A DNA stretch of 64,000 nucleotides. It comes from Chryseobacterium viscerum. GTDB taxonomy: Bacteria; Bacteroidota; Bacteroidia; Flavobacteriales; Weeksellaceae. The notes below the pieces were generated by a model. The model did not search any database, had not been told where the DNA came from, and worked only from the letters and a program-made list of their open reading frames with translations. Position numbers and translations under genes: made by a program. The stretch covers positions 177,337 to 241,336 of the forward strand of contig NZ_PPEG02000009.1 of assembly GCF_002899945.2 (NCBI RefSeq), in the 5' to 3' direction. Below, piece after piece: positions 63,301-64,000 of the stretch. The first letter of the stretch is position 1. The number at the start of each line of letters is the position of its first letter.

Positions 63301-63432
63301 GGCTCGGAATCACAAAAACCTTTGGCTATTGTAATTATTGGAGGACTTATTACAGCAACAGTTCTTACACTGCTTATTTTCCCGATTATCTTCTGGATAT
63401 TCAACAGGACGAAGAAGCTCAGTCATATTTAA
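60334..63432 (+). CDS. czcA: Heavy-metal efflux RND transporter (CzcA-type)
   Basis: 1032 residues. Proton-driven trimeric pump of the inner membrane. TM1 begins ISGFISFKNMPIEAFPDVTN; two large periplasmic loops (residues ~35-335 and ~560-870). TM4 carries DFGIIIDGAVVMVE with D396, D402 and E409, matching CzcA D402, D408 and E415. This DFGxxxDGAVxMVE signature is that of HME1 pumps for divalent Co/Zn/Cd/Ni, rather than the Cu/Ag branch. The 70-base gap to the adaptor gene suggests the same operon. The C-terminus FPIIFWIFNRTKKLSHI is intact. Confidence 0.9.
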   Translation: MNKFIKNIIAFSLKNKAFTFIWVAILAISGFISFKNMPIEAFPDVTNTQIVIITQWNGRSAEEVERFVTTPIELAMSPVQKKTSVRSTTMFGLSIVKILFDDGVDDTFARNQVNNQLRTISLPDEVDPEVQPPYGPTGEIFRYTLESKTKDSRSLLTLQNWVIDRALRGVPGVADINVFGGQDKVFELSIDPRALDKYNLTPLQVYDAVTKSNLNVGGDVIEKNGQAYVVRGIGLVKSIADIGNITIQNDSGNPVLVKNVAEVHESSMPRVGQAALNNHDDTVEGIVVMRKGENPREVLVGVKAKIKELNEKVLPKDVKMVTFYDRDNLMDFTTHTVMHNLIEGIVLVTVIVLIFMADWRTTLIVSIIIPLSLLFAFLCLKLAGMSANLLSLGAVDFGIIIDGAVVMVEGLFVMLDHKAKRYGMEKFNKLAKGGWIKQTGTGLGKAIFFSKLIIITSLIPIFSFQKVEGKMFSPLAFTLGFALIGALIFTLTLVPVLSHLLLNKNVREKNNPFVNFWDRIVLKGFNLTFKHKKTSMIVAISFLVVTLFSGKFLGTEFLPQLNEGSLWITAEMPMSSSLKESLKTADLLKKDIMSFSEVTDVLAQTGRSNDGTDPNGFGFVQFAVNLKPREEWKRKITYDELINEIDKKLRSYQGITFNYSQPISDNVAEAVAGFKAENGIKIYGDNLETLDKLANEVVLKIKDVQGVKDPGIIKNIGQPEVSVVLDRDKMAAYGVMPADAQAVLEMAFGGKTASEMFDGERKFPIRLRYSQEYRTNENDIAALMVPTQDGAKIPLKEISTIVKDNGAAFIYRDNIKRYIGVKFSIRDRDLGSTIADAQKKVDAIELPDGYSVGWTGQFENQQRASHRLTQVVPVSILMIFFLLFILFGNMKDSLLVLANVPFALIGGIIALHVTGINFGISAGVGMIALLGICIQNGVILITEFHQNVKDGMDIDSAILNGVKSRTRPVIMTALMASIGLMPAALSTGIGSESQKPLAIVIIGGLITATVLTLLIFPIIFWIFNRTKKLSHI

Positions 63433-63455
63433 ATTATCTTTCATTTATATTAGTA

Positions 63456-63488
63456 AGAAGCGCGGAAAACAAAGTTTTCCGCGCTTCT
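63456..63488. terminator. Hairpin after the efflux operon
   Basis: Inverted repeat AGAAGCGCGGAAAAC / GTTTTCCGCGCTTCT with a 3-base loop between convergent genes; the T-tract is poor, so strength is uncertain. Confidence 0.6.
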
Positions 63489-63523
63489 GCATTTATTGAA
63501 ATAAAAATAGGATGAGTCGAAGT

Positions 63524-64000
63524 TTAAAATCCTAATCCCACTGTAAAAGCTTTTACAGCATTCGGATAATCGGAAACTGAAGTTGCTGCTCCTGTTGTTG
63601 TATTGATGGAGTAAATTTTTGTGGATGAACCTACCGATGCCATTAAATAGGCTTTTTGGCTCATGCTTCCAATATCAAAACCATTAGCACTTGTAATGTT
63701 AATTCCTAAAGAGCCTGTCTCTACTAAAGTTCCATTATTAGGAGGGTTTTGCTGGTATAATTTGTCCGTATTATGATCAATGACAAATAGAGTAGTAGCC
63801 GTGCTTCCCGCAAAATTATTAGTATACGCTGCAGCGCTTATCATAGGGCTTCCTGGATTTAAGACAAGATCTACAGCGGCAATTGTTCCGTCGTTAGGAT
63901 TTAAGCGAAGATTCTGTCCTGTATTGCTCACTACTCTTATTCTATCCACCGTAGGATTGAAATCGAAGCCGAAATCTGTTCCGGAAAGTAAAGTAGCAAA
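63524..64000 (-). CDS. DUF4394-like exported protein (5' part outside the window)
   Basis: The frame is open to the window end, so the N-terminus is missing; at least 158 residues are present. GTDFGFDFNPTVDRIRVVS, then GQNLRLNPNDGTIAAVDLVL, AAAYTNNFAGSTATTLFVID and GFDIGSMSQKAYLMA are characteristic of the DUF4394 family, beta-propeller-like extracellular proteins. It ends AVKAFTVGLGF without a T9SS sorting domain. Function unknown. Confidence 0.8.
   Translation of the reverse strand, partial: FATLLSGTDFGFDFNPTVDRIRVVSNTGQNLRLNPNDGTIAAVDLVLNPGSPMISAAAYTNNFAGSTATTLFVIDHNTDKLYQQNPPNNGTLVETGSLGINITSANGFDIGSMSQKAYLMASVGSSTKIYSINTTTGAATSVSDYPNAVKAFTVGLGF

Noticed and set aside
1..64000. Insertion sequences
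   Set aside because: No transposase frame or terminal inverted repeats were found; rearrangements are explained by the integrase and homologous recombination.

Overview
The window is a piece of a Bacteroidota chromosome, most likely a Chryseobacterium-like member of the Flavobacteriia. The evidence is a T9SS type A C-terminal sorting domain after a GEVEDYTV motif at the left edge, promoters of the form TTG-N19/20-TAnnTTTG, the acpP-fabF-rnc-IPExxxVDY-pyk order, a tmRNA with an ALAA tag end, and low G+C. All functional calls come from reading motifs by eye; no database search was run.

Left chromosomal flank (1-12766): the end of a secreted protein gene, a minus-strand run coaE / MBL-fold hydrolase / PaiB-like protein / ruvB, a plus-strand histidine-degradation pair (hutI, hutG) around a small membrane protein, an aldehyde dehydrogenase, and the minus-strand block acpP-fabF-rnc-(IPExxxVDY gene)-pyk.

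Mobile element (12767-52327, about 39.5 kb): an integrative mobilizable element inserted in the 3' end of the tmRNA gene ssrA. An 18-bp direct repeat (last 17 nt of ssrA plus one base) lies at both ends. The intact ssrA is at the right end, and its apparent original terminator is stranded beyond the left end. The left arm is the maintenance and transfer module: tyrosine integrase, an unknown gene, a DUF3853-like gene, a 46-codon ORF, a Rep initiator followed by six iterons with exact 21-bp period, a Toprim primase, a candidate oriT hairpin, a MobC-like protein, a HxHxH relaxase and a membrane protein. No type IV secretion genes are visible, so it probably needs a helper. Gene debris, including a truncated copy of the primase, separates this arm from the cargo.

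The main cargo (21679-45253) is a co-oriented block of very large exported proteins: a 1567-residue beta-rich protein, a 1950-residue protein with fibronectin III, zincin (HExxH plus Met-turn) and a C-terminal domain with a D-x8-ExK nuclease-like motif, two tandem paralogous beta-propeller-like proteins right behind it, two unknown proteins, an FN3-repeat protein, a SprB-repeat protein with a T9SS sorting domain, a PKD lipoprotein and an outer-membrane beta-barrel. I read this as a polymorphic toxin-immunity system with its own surface apparatus. A 30-codon fragment matching the toxin C-terminus lies between the two putative immunity genes, the scar expected from toxin-tip replacement. The right arm carries an Hc1-like histone gene, decayed fragments, a PadR/HAAS pair, and a helix-turn-helix regulator divergent from three unknown genes plus a fourth small gene interrupted by an in-frame TGA.

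Right chromosomal flank (52328-64000): ssrA, rpsU, xerC-like recombinase, hpf, a tRNA cluster in which Thr-Tyr-Gly is duplicated as a ~425-bp tandem unit followed by Thr(GGT), then a two-component system with a CzcCBA-type heavy-metal RND efflux operon, and the end of a DUF4394-like gene running off the edge.
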